Below, in pieces: positions 15,360 to 24,423 of a stretch of DNA of 64,000 bases (position 1 is its first letter; each line of letters begins with the position of its first letter). Under the pieces are notes generated by a model. It was not told the origin of the DNA, did not search any database, and saw only the letters and a program-made list of their open reading frames with translations. The stretch is from assembly GCF_026168105.1 (NCBI RefSeq), contig NZ_LBMW01000020.1, positions 1 through 64,000 on the forward strand. Direction: 5' to 3'. This DNA is from Streptomyces hygroscopicus. GTDB taxonomy: Bacteria > Actinomycetota > Actinomycetes > Streptomycetales > Streptomycetaceae. A program made the position numbers and the translations under genes.

Positions 15360-17042
15360 TCAGAGGAAGTACAGGCGGTTGAGGGACACCGAGTCGGCGG
15401 GCTCGGAGCGAACCGGGTCGCCGTCGAGAGTGACCAGGCCGGTGCGCTGGTCGACATCGACCGCTCCCGTACGGGAGTTGAGACGCAGGTCGGCGGGGCC
15501 GATGCCCCGGGTGCCGCGCACGGCGACCCTTCTGCGCCGGGTCGGCATACGGTCGCCGCCCTGCTCGGCGGCGGCCCGCGCGACGAAGGCGACGGACAGG
15601 TCGGCCGGGGTCGCGCCGTGCGCGCCGAACTGCGGTCCCAGTACGAGGGGTTCGCAGGTGTCGGTCGCGGCGTTGGGGTCACCGACCACGCCGTACGCCG
15701 GGAAGCCGGCCTTGAGCACGAGCTGCGGCTTGGCGCCGAAGTACTCCGGCCGCCACAGCACGATGTCGGCGAGCTTGCCGGCCTCGAGGGAGCCGACCTC
15801 GTGCGCGAGGCCGTGCGCGATGGCCGGGTTGATGGTCAGCTTGGCCATGTACCGCAGGACGCGCGCGTTGTCGTCGTGCGGGCCGTCGCCCTCCAGAGGC
15901 CCCAGTTCGGCCTTCATCTTCCCGGCCATCGCGAAGGTGCGGCGCACGGTCTCGCCCGCACGGCCCATGCCCTGCGCGTCGGACGAGGTGATGCCGATCG
16001 CGCCCAGGTCGTGCAGCACGTCTTCGGCGCCCATGGTCCCGGCGCGGATACGGTCGCGTGCCATGGCGGCGTCGCCGGGCAGATCGGTCTTCAGGCCGTG
16101 GACGGAGACGATCATGCCGTAGTGCTCGGCGACGGCGTCCCGGCCGAAGGGCAGGGTCGGGTTGGTGGAGGAGCCGATGACGTTCGTCACGCCCGCCATC
16201 TTCAGGACGTTCGGCACATGACCGCCGCCGCAGCCCTCGATGTGGAAGGCGTGGATGGTCCGCCCGTCGAGAACCCGGAGCGTGTCCTCCACGGAGAGGC
16301 ATTCGTTCAGACCGTCGCTGTGCAGGGCGACCTGGACGTCGTGCTCCTCGGCCACGCGCAGGGCGGTGTCCAGGGCCCGGGTGTGGGCGCCCATGTCCTC
16401 GTGCACCTTGAAGCCCGAGGCGCCGCCCTCGGCCAGCGCTTCCACCAGGGGCGCGGGGTCGGACGACGAACCCCGGCCCAGAAAGCCGATGTTGACCGGC
16501 CAGGCGTCGAAGGAGTTGAACGCGTGCCGCAGCGCCCAGGGCGAGTTGACGCCGACGCCCCACACCGGGCCGAACTCCTGGCCGATGACCGTGGTCACCC
16601 CGGAGGCGAGCGAGGCCTCCATGATGCGCGGCGACAGCAGATGGACATGGGTGTCGACGGCGCCGGCGGTGGCGATCAGCCCCTCTCCGGACACGATCGA
16701 CGTGCCCGTGCCGACCACGACGTCGACCCCGTCGAGGGTGTCGGGGTTCCCGGCCCGTCCGATCGCGTGGATGCGGCCTTCCCGGATCCCGATGGAGACC
16801 TTCCGTATGCCCTGCGCCGCGTCGATCACCACCACGTTGCTGACGACGACGTCACAGGTCTCGCGTACGGCGGCGGCCCGCAGGTGCAGCCCGTCGCGGG
16901 CGGTCTTGCCGAAGCCGGCGAGGAACTCCTCGCCGTACTTCTGCGCGTCCGACTCGATCCGCACGACCAGCCCGGAGTCGCCGAGCCGGATCCGGTCACC
17001 GGCACGGGGGCCGTGGGTGGCCGCGTACTCGTACGGATTCAT
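15360..17042 (-). CDS. ureC: Urease alpha subunit, variant flap
   Basis: The 560-residue protein carries the whole urease alpha fold. By alignment with Klebsiella aerogenes UreC from memory, nickel ligands are kept: His132 and His134 (DTHVH), Lys212 (GFKVHED), His241, His267 and Asp355 (TSSDAQGMGR); His214 and Arg331 also match. The flap differs: where Klebsiella has MVCHHLD, this reads VSVHGLK, so Cys319 becomes Val314, His320 is kept as His315 and the next His becomes Gly. Ureases split urea to ammonia and carbamate. The ATG overlaps the ureAB stop by four bases. No ureDEFG accessory genes are in the window, so maturation would need genes elsewhere. Activity on urea or a ureido compound is uncertain. 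Confidence 0.92.
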   Translation of the reverse strand: MNPYEYAATHGPRAGDRIRLGDSGLVVRIESDAQKYGEEFLAGFGKTARDGLHLRAAAVRETCDVVVSNVVVIDAAQGIRKVSIGIREGRIHAIGRAGNPDTLDGVDVVVGTGTSIVSGEGLIATAGAVDTHVHLLSPRIMEASLASGVTTVIGQEFGPVWGVGVNSPWALRHAFNSFDAWPVNIGFLGRGSSSDPAPLVEALAEGGASGFKVHEDMGAHTRALDTALRVAEEHDVQVALHSDGLNECLSVEDTLRVLDGRTIHAFHIEGCGGGHVPNVLKMAGVTNVIGSSTNPTLPFGRDAVAEHYGMIVSVHGLKTDLPGDAAMARDRIRAGTMGAEDVLHDLGAIGITSSDAQGMGRAGETVRRTFAMAGKMKAELGPLEGDGPHDDNARVLRYMAKLTINPAIAHGLAHEVGSLEAGKLADIVLWRPEYFGAKPQLVLKAGFPAYGVVGDPNAATDTCEPLVLGPQFGAHGATPADLSVAFVARAAAEQGGDRMPTRRRRVAVRGTRGIGPADLRLNSRTGAVDVDQRTGLVTLDGDPVRSEPADSVSLNRLYFL

Positions 17043-17719
17043 CGTCCGGCTCCCAGGTAGCCGCAGGCGGCGGCCCGGCGCAGAGCCTCTTCCCTGGCCC
17101 CCGGCGCGTCCAGCGGCCCGTCGACGAGCCCGGCGAAGCCGATGGCCACGCGTCCGCCGCCGATCGGCACGAGCCCGACCTCGATGCTCTCCCCCGGCCC
17201 GAAGCGGACGGAGGATCCCGCGGGCACGGCGAGCCGCATCCCGTACGCCGCTGCCCGGTCGAAGTCGAGCCGCGGATTGACCTCGAAGAAGTGGAAGTGG
17301 GAGGTGACGGAGACGGGCACGGTCGCGGTGTTGGTGACCGTCACCCGGGCCACCGCAGCGGGCTCGGTGTGCTCCGGTCCCGGCAGCAGCCCGCCCGGGG
17401 CCTGCTCCCCCGGTCCGCCCCCGATGGGGTCGCCGACGACAGCGAGGCGCGAGCCGTCGTCGAAGACGGCCTCGACATGCACCTCCGTGACGATGTCCGC
17501 GACCCCCGGCAGGACGTCGACCGGGCCGAGGACCGCGCGGGCGCGCTCGATCGCCTCGACGAGACGGGCGCCGTCGCGGGCCGCCTCGCAGACCGTGTCG
17601 GCGATAAGGGCGGTCGCCTCCGGCACGTTGAGCCTGAGGCCGCGGGCCTTGCGGGCCCGCGCGAGTTCGGCGGCCGAGAACAGCAGCAGCCGGTCCCGCT
17701 CCGTGGGAGTCAGTCTCAC
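17039..17719 (-). CDS. ureAB: Fused urease gamma/beta subunits
   Basis: This 226-residue protein joins two normally separate subunits. Residues 1-100 are urease gamma (RLTPTERDRLLLFSAAELAR, LNVPEATALIAD, VLPGVADIVTEVHVEAVF) and about 110-226 are urease beta (VTVTNTATVPVSVTSHFHFF, FEVNPRLDFDRAAAYGMRL, FAGLVDGPLD). The HFHFFEVN segment is the beta-subunit hallmark. It packs around UreC in the trimeric enzyme. The GTG start has AAGGAG seven to eight bases upstream; the stop overlaps the ureC start (ATGA). It is the first gene of the cluster, and a 7-5-7 palindrome lies 24 bases before its start. Fusions of this type are known in some bacteria. Confidence 0.92.
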   Translation of the reverse strand: MRLTPTERDRLLLFSAAELARARKARGLRLNVPEATALIADTVCEAARDGARLVEAIERARAVLGPVDVLPGVADIVTEVHVEAVFDDGSRLAVVGDPIGGGPGEQAPGGLLPGPEHTEPAAVARVTVTNTATVPVSVTSHFHFFEVNPRLDFDRAAAYGMRLAVPAGSSVRFGPGESIEVGLVPIGGGRVAIGFAGLVDGPLDAPGAREEALRRAAACGYLGAGR

Positions 17720-17742
17720 GCCGTCTCCTTGACCTTCCGAGA

Positions 17743-17761
17743 TTTAGAGCGTCACTCTAAA
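17743..17761. promoter_or_regulatory. Probable TetR operator upstream of ureAB
   Basis: TTTAGAG-CGTCA-CTCTAAA is a perfect 7-bp inverted repeat with a 5-bp spacer, much AT-richer than its surroundings, 24 bases before the ureAB start codon. A further GCTCTAA half-site lies near 17820. Size and symmetry suit a TetR dimer, and the cluster encodes a TetR protein at 13443-14063. Confidence 0.65.
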
Positions 17762-17840
17762 CGCAGAGTCCTTTAATGGGAAGCATCAGTGGCGTAAGAG
17801 ATCTCTCTCCATCGACCAGCGCTCTAATTCATGGGCAGGC

Positions 17841-17877
17841 AAAAGGGCCGTCCCGGACGCGAAGTCCGGGACGGCCC
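17841..17877 (-). terminator. ilvE terminator
   Basis: A perfect 14-bp stem (GGGCCGTCCCGGAC with its complement) and a 5-base loop are followed on the minus strand by TTTT. It starts 17 bases after the ilvE stop and separates ilvE from the ureAB operator and promoter. Confidence 0.85.
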
Positions 17878-17893
17878 CGAAGGCGGGCGGCGT

Positions 17894-18982
17894 CTAGCCG
17901 AGCCTGTGCATCCAGCCGTGGGTGTCCTCGCGGGTGCCGCGCTGAAGGTCCAGGAGGGCCTCGCGGAGCCTGAGGGTGACCTCACCCGGCTCGCCGCCCG
18001 ACTGCGTCCACTCGGCGCCTGTGCGCTGGACCGTGCCGACCGGGGTGATGACCGCCGCGGTACCGCAGGCGAAGACCTCGGTGAGGGTGCCGTTCTCGGA
18101 GTCGGCCTGCCACTGGTCGATGGAGACGCGGCCCTCCTCGGCCTCGTAGCCGAGGTCGCGGGCGACGGTCAGCAGGGAGTCACGCGTGACGCCCTCCAGG
18201 ATGGAGCCGGTCAGACTCGGAGTGACGATCTTGTTCCCGTACACGAAGTAGAGGTTCATGCCGCCGAGTTCCTCGACCCACTTGTGCTCCACGGCGTCGA
18301 GGTAGCAGACCTGGTCGCAGCCCTTGGCCGCGGCCTCGGCCTGGGCGAGCAGGGAGGCCGCGTAGTTGCCGCCGGTCTTGGCGTCGCCCATGCCGCCGGG
18401 GACGGCGCGGACCCGGTCCTCGGACACCCAGATGGAGACCGGCCGCACACCGCCCGCGAAGTAGGCGCCCGCCGGGGAGGCGATGACCAGGAAGAGGTAC
18501 TCGTTGGCCGGCTTCACCCCGAGGCCGACCTCGGTGGCGATCATGAACGGGCGCAGATAGAGCGACTCCTCGCCGCCGTGGGCGGGCACCCACGCCAGGT
18601 CCTGCTGGACGAGGACGTCGCACGCCTCGATGAACGTCTCGACCGGCAGCTCGGGCATGCCCAGGCGGTGGGCGGAACGCTGGAAGCGCCGGGCGTTCAT
18701 CTCCGGGCGGAAGATGGCGACCGAGCCGTCGGGCTGGCGGTACGCCTTGAGGCCCTCGAAGATCTCCTGCGCGTAGTGCAGCACATTGGTGGCCGGGTCG
18801 AGGGAGATCGGCGCGTACGGGACGAGCTGACCGTCGTGCCACCCCCGTCCCTCGGTCCACTTGATAGTCACCATGTGGTCGGTGAAGTGGCGGCCGAACC
18901 CGGGGTTGGCCAGGATCGCCGTCCGCTCGGCGTCGGAGAGCGGGGTCGCGGAGGGCTTCAGCTCGATCGTGGGCGTCGTCAT
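17894..18982 (-). CDS. ilvE: Branched-chain amino acid aminotransferase
   Basis: At 362 residues it is the long (eukaryote/actinobacterial-type) class IV PLP aminotransferase. FTDHMVTIKWTEGRGW at the N terminus, LHYAQEIFEGLKAYRQPDG, the PLP-lysine segment GDAKTGGNYAASLL, and EVFACGTAAVITPVG for phosphate binding are visible. It makes Val, Leu and Ile from their 2-oxo acids using glutamate and also starts their breakdown. GAAGGA lies nine to ten bases before the ATG. It has its own terminator and a 266-base upstream gap to leuB, so it is probably separately transcribed. Confidence 0.95.
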   Translation of the reverse strand: MTTPTIELKPSATPLSDAERTAILANPGFGRHFTDHMVTIKWTEGRGWHDGQLVPYAPISLDPATNVLHYAQEIFEGLKAYRQPDGSVAIFRPEMNARRFQRSAHRLGMPELPVETFIEACDVLVQQDLAWVPAHGGEESLYLRPFMIATEVGLGVKPANEYLFLVIASPAGAYFAGGVRPVSIWVSEDRVRAVPGGMGDAKTGGNYAASLLAQAEAAAKGCDQVCYLDAVEHKWVEELGGMNLYFVYGNKIVTPSLTGSILEGVTRDSLLTVARDLGYEAEEGRVSIDQWQADSENGTLTEVFACGTAAVITPVGTVQRTGAEWTQSGGEPGEVTLRLREALLDLQRGTREDTHGWMHRLG

Positions 18983-19188
18983 GTGTGGTTGTCCTTCACC
19001 GGTTGTGTTGACGGGCCGCGCTCACGTCCGTACTGGCAGTGGCCAGTGCTAGGACGTCCGAGCATTCCCTCATTCCGCGGCTCCTCGTTCGATTATCGCA
19101 AGCGGGCAGCCGTGGAAGAAACGGTCTGAATGCGGCCCTCGGGTGTGCCCAGGGGTGGGTCGATGGTGACACCCGGCGAGGGCATGGA

Positions 19189-19222
19189 AAAGCCGCCGGG
19201 CGCGATGGCGACCCGGCGGCCT
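19189..19222 (-). terminator. leuB terminator
   Basis: GCCGCCGGG and CCCGGCGGC form a 9-bp stem with an 11-base loop; on the minus strand the stem is followed by TTTTCC. It is placed 27 bases after the leuB stop. Confidence 0.75.
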
Positions 19223-19248
19223 TGTCAGGGAGTGTGAGAGCGGCCGGG

Positions 19249-20292
19249 TCAGCCGGCTACTCGTGCAGCGAGCGCGTCGCCGATCTCGTCGGTCGTGCGA
19301 GCGGGCTTGCCCACCCGCTCCGCGAGGTCGGCGGAGACGGCCTCCTCGATGCGGGCGGCCTCGGCCTCGTGGCCCAGGTGGCGCAGCAGGAGGCCGACCG
19401 AGAGGACGGTGGCCGACGGGTCGGCCTTGCCCTGGCCCGCGATGTCGGGCGCCGAGCCGTGCACGGGCTCGAACATCGAGGGGAACTCGCCGGACGGATT
19501 GATGTTGCCGGAGGCTGCGACCCCGATGCCGCCGGAGATGGCCGCGGCCAGGTCGGTGATGATGTCGCCGAAGAGGTTGTCGGTGACGATCACGTCGAAG
19601 CGCTCGGGCTGCGTGACGAGATAGATCGTCGCCGCGTCCACGTGCATGTACTCGGTGGTGACCTCGGGGAACTCCTCGCCCACCTTGGTGAAGATGTCCG
19701 TCCACAGGTGACCGGCGTGCACGAGCACGTTGTTCTTGTGGACGAGCGCCAGCTTCTTGCGGGGACGGGCCTGCGCGCGGGCGTACGCGTCGCGCACGAC
19801 GCGCTCGATACCGAAGGCGGTGTTCAGCGAGACCTCGGTGGCCACCGCGTGCGGGGTGCCGGTGCGGATGGTGCCGCCGTTGCCCGTGTAGGGGCCCTCG
19901 GTGCCCTCGCGGACCACGACGAAGTCGATCTCGGGCTGGCCCGCGAGCGGGGTCTCGACGCCCGGGAGCAGCTTGGAGGGCCGCAGGTTGACGTGGTGGT
20001 CGAAGGCGAAGCGGAGCTTGAGCAGGAAGCCGCGCTCCAGGACGCCGGACGGGACCGACGGGTCACCGATCGCGCCGAGCAGGATCGCGTCGTGCTGCCT
20101 GAGCTGCTCCAGGTCGGCGTCGGTGAGGGTCTCGCCGGTGGCGTGGTAGCGCCGGGCGCCGAAGTCGTACTCCTTGGTCTCCAGCTTCACATCCTGCGGG
20201 AGGACGGCGGAGAGGACCTTGAGCCCCTGGGCCACGACCTCCTGGCCGATGCCGTCACCGGGGATCACTGCGAGATTGATGCTGCGAGACAT
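19249..20292 (-). CDS. leuB: 3-isopropylmalate dehydrogenase
   Basis: The 347-residue protein is the expected size for LeuB. It shows LAVIPGDGIGQEVV, the substrate loop GVLERGFLLKLRFAFDHHVN with LRPSKLLPG, VREGTEGPYTGNGG and the Mg/NAD region VTDNLFGDIITDLAAA. It oxidises and decarboxylates 3-isopropylmalate with NAD+ in leucine synthesis, and the same enzyme handles the citramalate route. The ATG at 20292 has AAGGAG nine bases upstream; longer upstream frames are non-coding. A strong 15-bp hairpin 118 bases upstream may affect expression. Confidence 0.95.
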   Translation of the reverse strand: MSRSINLAVIPGDGIGQEVVAQGLKVLSAVLPQDVKLETKEYDFGARRYHATGETLTDADLEQLRQHDAILLGAIGDPSVPSGVLERGFLLKLRFAFDHHVNLRPSKLLPGVETPLAGQPEIDFVVVREGTEGPYTGNGGTIRTGTPHAVATEVSLNTAFGIERVVRDAYARAQARPRKKLALVHKNNVLVHAGHLWTDIFTKVGEEFPEVTTEYMHVDAATIYLVTQPERFDVIVTDNLFGDIITDLAAAISGGIGVAASGNINPSGEFPSMFEPVHGSAPDIAGQGKADPSATVLSVGLLLRHLGHEAEAARIEEAVSADLAERVGKPARTTDEIGDALAARVAG

Positions 20293-20409
20293 GACGGCAC
20301 CGTACTCCTTGTCCCATGGGATGACACGGGCTGTCCGGGATGCGGACGCAGGGGCGGGCCGCCTGATGTGTCGGCGCTGGACGCAGAGCGGCGAGCGGCT
20401 CGACCACCT

Positions 20410-20460
20410 CGAGGTGCGGCGCGGCGGGCGACGCGAGGCGCGCGACCGCGCCGCACCTCG
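20410..20460. promoter_or_regulatory. Strong 15-bp hairpin in the leuB upstream region
   Basis: CGAGGTGCGGCGCGG and its exact complement surround a 21-base loop. It lies between the 43-residue gene and leuB, 118 bases before the leuB ATG. There is no T run after it on either strand. It could be a Rho-independent-like GC terminator for the small gene, or a leader structure for leuB. Confidence 0.5.
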
Positions 20461-20539
20461 TGCGGGTGCGGCTCCCGGCTCGTGGGTGGTGCTCAGACCC
20501 CCGGGGTGGCGGCCCCGGAGTGACGGGGGGTGACGCTGC

Positions 20540-20671
20540 TCAGTGGCCGGTCTCTCCGCCGTTGTCCCTGCGGTCGAGGGCGCGCTGGAGCGCGGCGGCG
20601 GCGTTCTTGCGGTCGGACTCGTTCGTCCGGGAAACGTGACGGACTCGGCGGCGGGCGGTCGTCTCGGCCAT
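20540..20671 (-). CDS. Small basic/acidic hypothetical protein (43 residues)
   Basis: Translation gives a 43-residue protein starting MAETTARRRVRHVSRTNESD and ending RRDNGGETGH. It is hydrophilic, with a basic N-terminal stretch followed by a NAAAALQRALDRR helix. AAGGAG lies ten bases before the ATG, third positions are strongly GC, and similar short proteins are, as far as I recall, common in Streptomyces. No function is known. It is too short for many gene finders. It lies upstream of leuB on the same strand, separated by 247 bases with a hairpin. Confidence 0.6.
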   Translation of the reverse strand: MAETTARRRVRHVSRTNESDRKNAAAALQRALDRRDNGGETGH

Positions 20672-20971
20672 GGGGAATCGACTCCTTCGATGATCCGGGA
20701 GTGCGGAAAGGGGTTTCGAGACGCCGGAGGGGCGGGGAGCTGTGCCGCAGGGGTTGCCTGCACGGGGCCCGGCTCACGACCGCCATTCGCTGGTTCGAGC
20801 GAGACGTTCGGCTCCTACAAAACTAAGGGAGGACCGGGCATCTGTCTCCACAACTACTCGGACTTCCTACTATCTGAGACGGCCGATCGGGTCACACCTC
20901 GCTGAACTGCGGAAACGTCGGGCGGCGGGACACACGTTCCATGACGCGCATCCGAGACACCGTCAGATTCG
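20672..20971. other. Intergenic region upstream of the 43-residue gene
   Basis: This 300-base gap lies between the acetyltransferase stop and the 43-residue gene, both on the minus strand. Around 20850-20885 it becomes AT-richer (TCGGACTTCCTACTATCTGA), and TTAGTTTTGTAGG on the minus strand at about 20815-20827 could be a promoter element. No gene is supported here. Confidence 0.45.
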
Positions 20972-21511
20972 TCAGAGCAGGTCCCCGTTGCGCCAGTCGA
21001 ATACCAGCTCGTACGCCGGATCGAGCGGGCCGGCCGCCGCCGGGCGCAGGAAAGTGCAGTCCTCCTCGTCGGGGAGGCGCAGCACCCCGTCGGGGCCGAG
21101 GGCGCAGACGCGGCCGGACCAGAGCTGCCAGCCCCGGGCCGCATACAGGCCGGCGCCCTCGTCGCTGGCGGAGAGCGCGCCGAGGTCGTAGGCACGGTCG
21201 ACGATCCGTTCCAGCCCGGCCATGACGCGCCCGCCGAGCCCCTGGCGCTGCACGTCCGGCCGCACACCCACGCTCTCCACGTACCCCACGCGCAACCAGC
21301 GGTCACGATGCCCGACGCGCCGCAGGATGACCGACCCGTGCGCGGCGAGCCCCCGGTCGTCGCTCACGAGGACGTGCATCCCGCCGAGTGTGTGGTCCCA
21401 GTCCTCGTCGTCGAAGTCGCCCTCGAAGGCCTCCTCGAGCAGTTCCCGAAGGGCCGGCAGTTCGCCGGGAGCCAGGTCGGCCGTATGGACGGTGCGGACT
21501 CGGACGGTCAC
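20972..21511 (-). CDS. AAC(2')-I-like aminoglycoside acetyltransferase (GNAT)
   Basis: The 179-residue protein closely follows mycobacterial AAC(2')-I proteins (about 180 residues): VHTADLAPGELPALRELLEEAF, then DFDDEDWDHTLGGMHVLV, VGYVESVGVRPDVQRQG (acetyl-CoA loop), AYDLGALSASDEGAGLYAARGW and a C-terminal ELVFDWRNGDLL. These motifs match AAC(2')-Ic as I remember it, including DWEHTLGGMHALI and LGALSSS. The family acetylates the 2'-amino group of aminoglycosides; in mycobacteria the chromosomal copy may have another natural role. The GTG at 21511 gives family length; a frame from 21565 adds an unlikely leader. It is a single gene beside proline catabolism. Confidence 0.8.
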   Translation of the reverse strand: MTVRVRTVHTADLAPGELPALRELLEEAFEGDFDDEDWDHTLGGMHVLVSDDRGLAAHGSVILRRVGHRDRWLRVGYVESVGVRPDVQRQGLGGRVMAGLERIVDRAYDLGALSASDEGAGLYAARGWQLWSGRVCALGPDGVLRLPDEEDCTFLRPAAAGPLDPAYELVFDWRNGDLL

Positions 21512-21638
21512 GGCGTCAGTATCCCGTACCGGACCACCGTCGGCCATGACCACGGGCCGCATCACCCGGAAACACGCGCGGGCCGGGTCGTCGTCCTGGC
21601 GGACGGCTTCCCGGCCCGGAGCCTCGGGAGGCAGAGGC

Positions 21639-23279
<1,641 letters not shown>

Positions 23280-23317
23280 GTGTTCCGTAACTCCTTATTG
23301 AGCGGTGTGGGTCGGGC

Positions 23318-24244
23318 TCAGCCGTTGCTGACCATCGAGCGGACGAAGAAGCGCAGGTTCGCGGGCTTCTCCGCCAGGCGGCGCATGAAGTAGCCGTACC
23401 AGTCCGTGCCATAGGCCGTGTAGACCCGCATGCGGTGGCCCTCGGCGGCCAGGCGCAGGTGCTCCTCGCCGCGGATGCCGTACAGCATCTGGAACTCGTA
23501 CTCGTCGAGCTTGCGCCCGGCGCGCCGGGCGAGTTCCTGCGCGACGGAGATGATCCTCGGGTCGTGGGAACCGACCATCGGGTATCCCTCACCCTCCATG
23601 AGGGTCCTCAGGACACGGACGTACGCCTTGTCGATCTCTTGCTTGTTCTGGTAAGCGACCGACGCGGGCTCCTTGTACGCCCCCTTCACGATACGCACCC
23701 GGCTGCCGCTCGCGGCCAGGCGCCGAGCGTCGGCCTCCGTGCGGAAGAGGTAGGCCTGGACCACACAGCCGGTCCCCGGGAAGTCCTTCCGCAGTTCCTC
23801 GTGGACGGCGAACATCGAGTCGAGAGTGGTGTGGTCCTCGGCGTCCAGCGTGACAGTGGTACCGATCGCGGCGGCGGCCTCGACGACCGGGCGCACATTG
23901 GCGAGGGCCAGCTCATGGCCGCCGGGGAGGGCCTGGCCGAACATCGACAGCTTGACCGACATCTCGGCACGGGGGCCCAGCTCCAGCGGCTGCAGCCGGT
24001 CGATCAGCTCCAGGTACGCGTCACGGGCTGCGGCGGCCTGCTCGGGGGTCGTGATGTCCTCACCGACGACGTCCATGGTCAGCTCGAGGCCCTTGGCGGT
24101 GAGGTCCTCGACGACCGGGACGATCTCGTCGACGCTCTCGCCGGGGATGAAGCGGTCGACGACCTGCCTGGTCACCGGGGCTGCCGAGATCAGACGGCGC
24201 ATCCGGTCGCTGCGCGACGCGGCGAGAATCACGGGACCCAGCAC
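23318..24244 (-). CDS. Proline dehydrogenase
   Basis: The 308-residue monofunctional enzyme has the FAD-dependent PutA barrel with family signatures: MSVKLSMFGQALPGG, TLDAEDHTTLDSMF, GCVVQAYLFRTEADAR, RIVKGAYKEPASVAY, and the substrate-binding C terminus AYGTDWYGYFMRRLAE. It oxidises proline to 1-pyrroline-5-carboxylate and passes electrons to quinone at the membrane. The GTG at 24244 is chosen because GGAGG sits six bases upstream; an ATG seven codons earlier has no such site. It is first in a two-gene operon with the P5C dehydrogenase and divergent from a PucR-type regulator. Confidence 0.94.
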   Translation of the reverse strand: MLGPVILAASRSDRMRRLISAAPVTRQVVDRFIPGESVDEIVPVVEDLTAKGLELTMDVVGEDITTPEQAAAARDAYLELIDRLQPLELGPRAEMSVKLSMFGQALPGGHELALANVRPVVEAAAAIGTTVTLDAEDHTTLDSMFAVHEELRKDFPGTGCVVQAYLFRTEADARRLAASGSRVRIVKGAYKEPASVAYQNKQEIDKAYVRVLRTLMEGEGYPMVGSHDPRIISVAQELARRAGRKLDEYEFQMLYGIRGEEHLRLAAEGHRMRVYTAYGTDWYGYFMRRLAEKPANLRFFVRSMVSNG

Positions 24245-24346
24245 GGGGCACCTCCACAAAGGCATCAGGAGGCCGAATCCCGACTATTCGGGTACGGCAC
24301 GGAGAACCACCGTGAAACCTAAGGATTGCTCTGATCTTCAGCCATC

Positions 24347-24356
24347 GACAGCTGTC
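24347..24356. promoter_or_regulatory. Palindrome in the proline-operon/PucR divergent promoter region
   Basis: GACAGCTGTC is a perfect 10-bp palindrome in the 179-base gap between proline dehydrogenase and the PucR-type regulator. Its central place makes it a candidate operator for the regulator. The site is short, so the evidence is modest. Confidence 0.35.
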
Positions 24357-24423
24357 ACGCATCCGTGCCCTGGATCTCAGACATCTGTATGAGCGCGACG
24401 GGAGAATGCGGGAGAATGCCCGC

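Noticed and set aside
20293..20539. Possible IS end based on the 15-bp inverted repeat
   Set aside because: Arms are only 21 bases apart, no transposase and no target duplication; a hairpin explains it.
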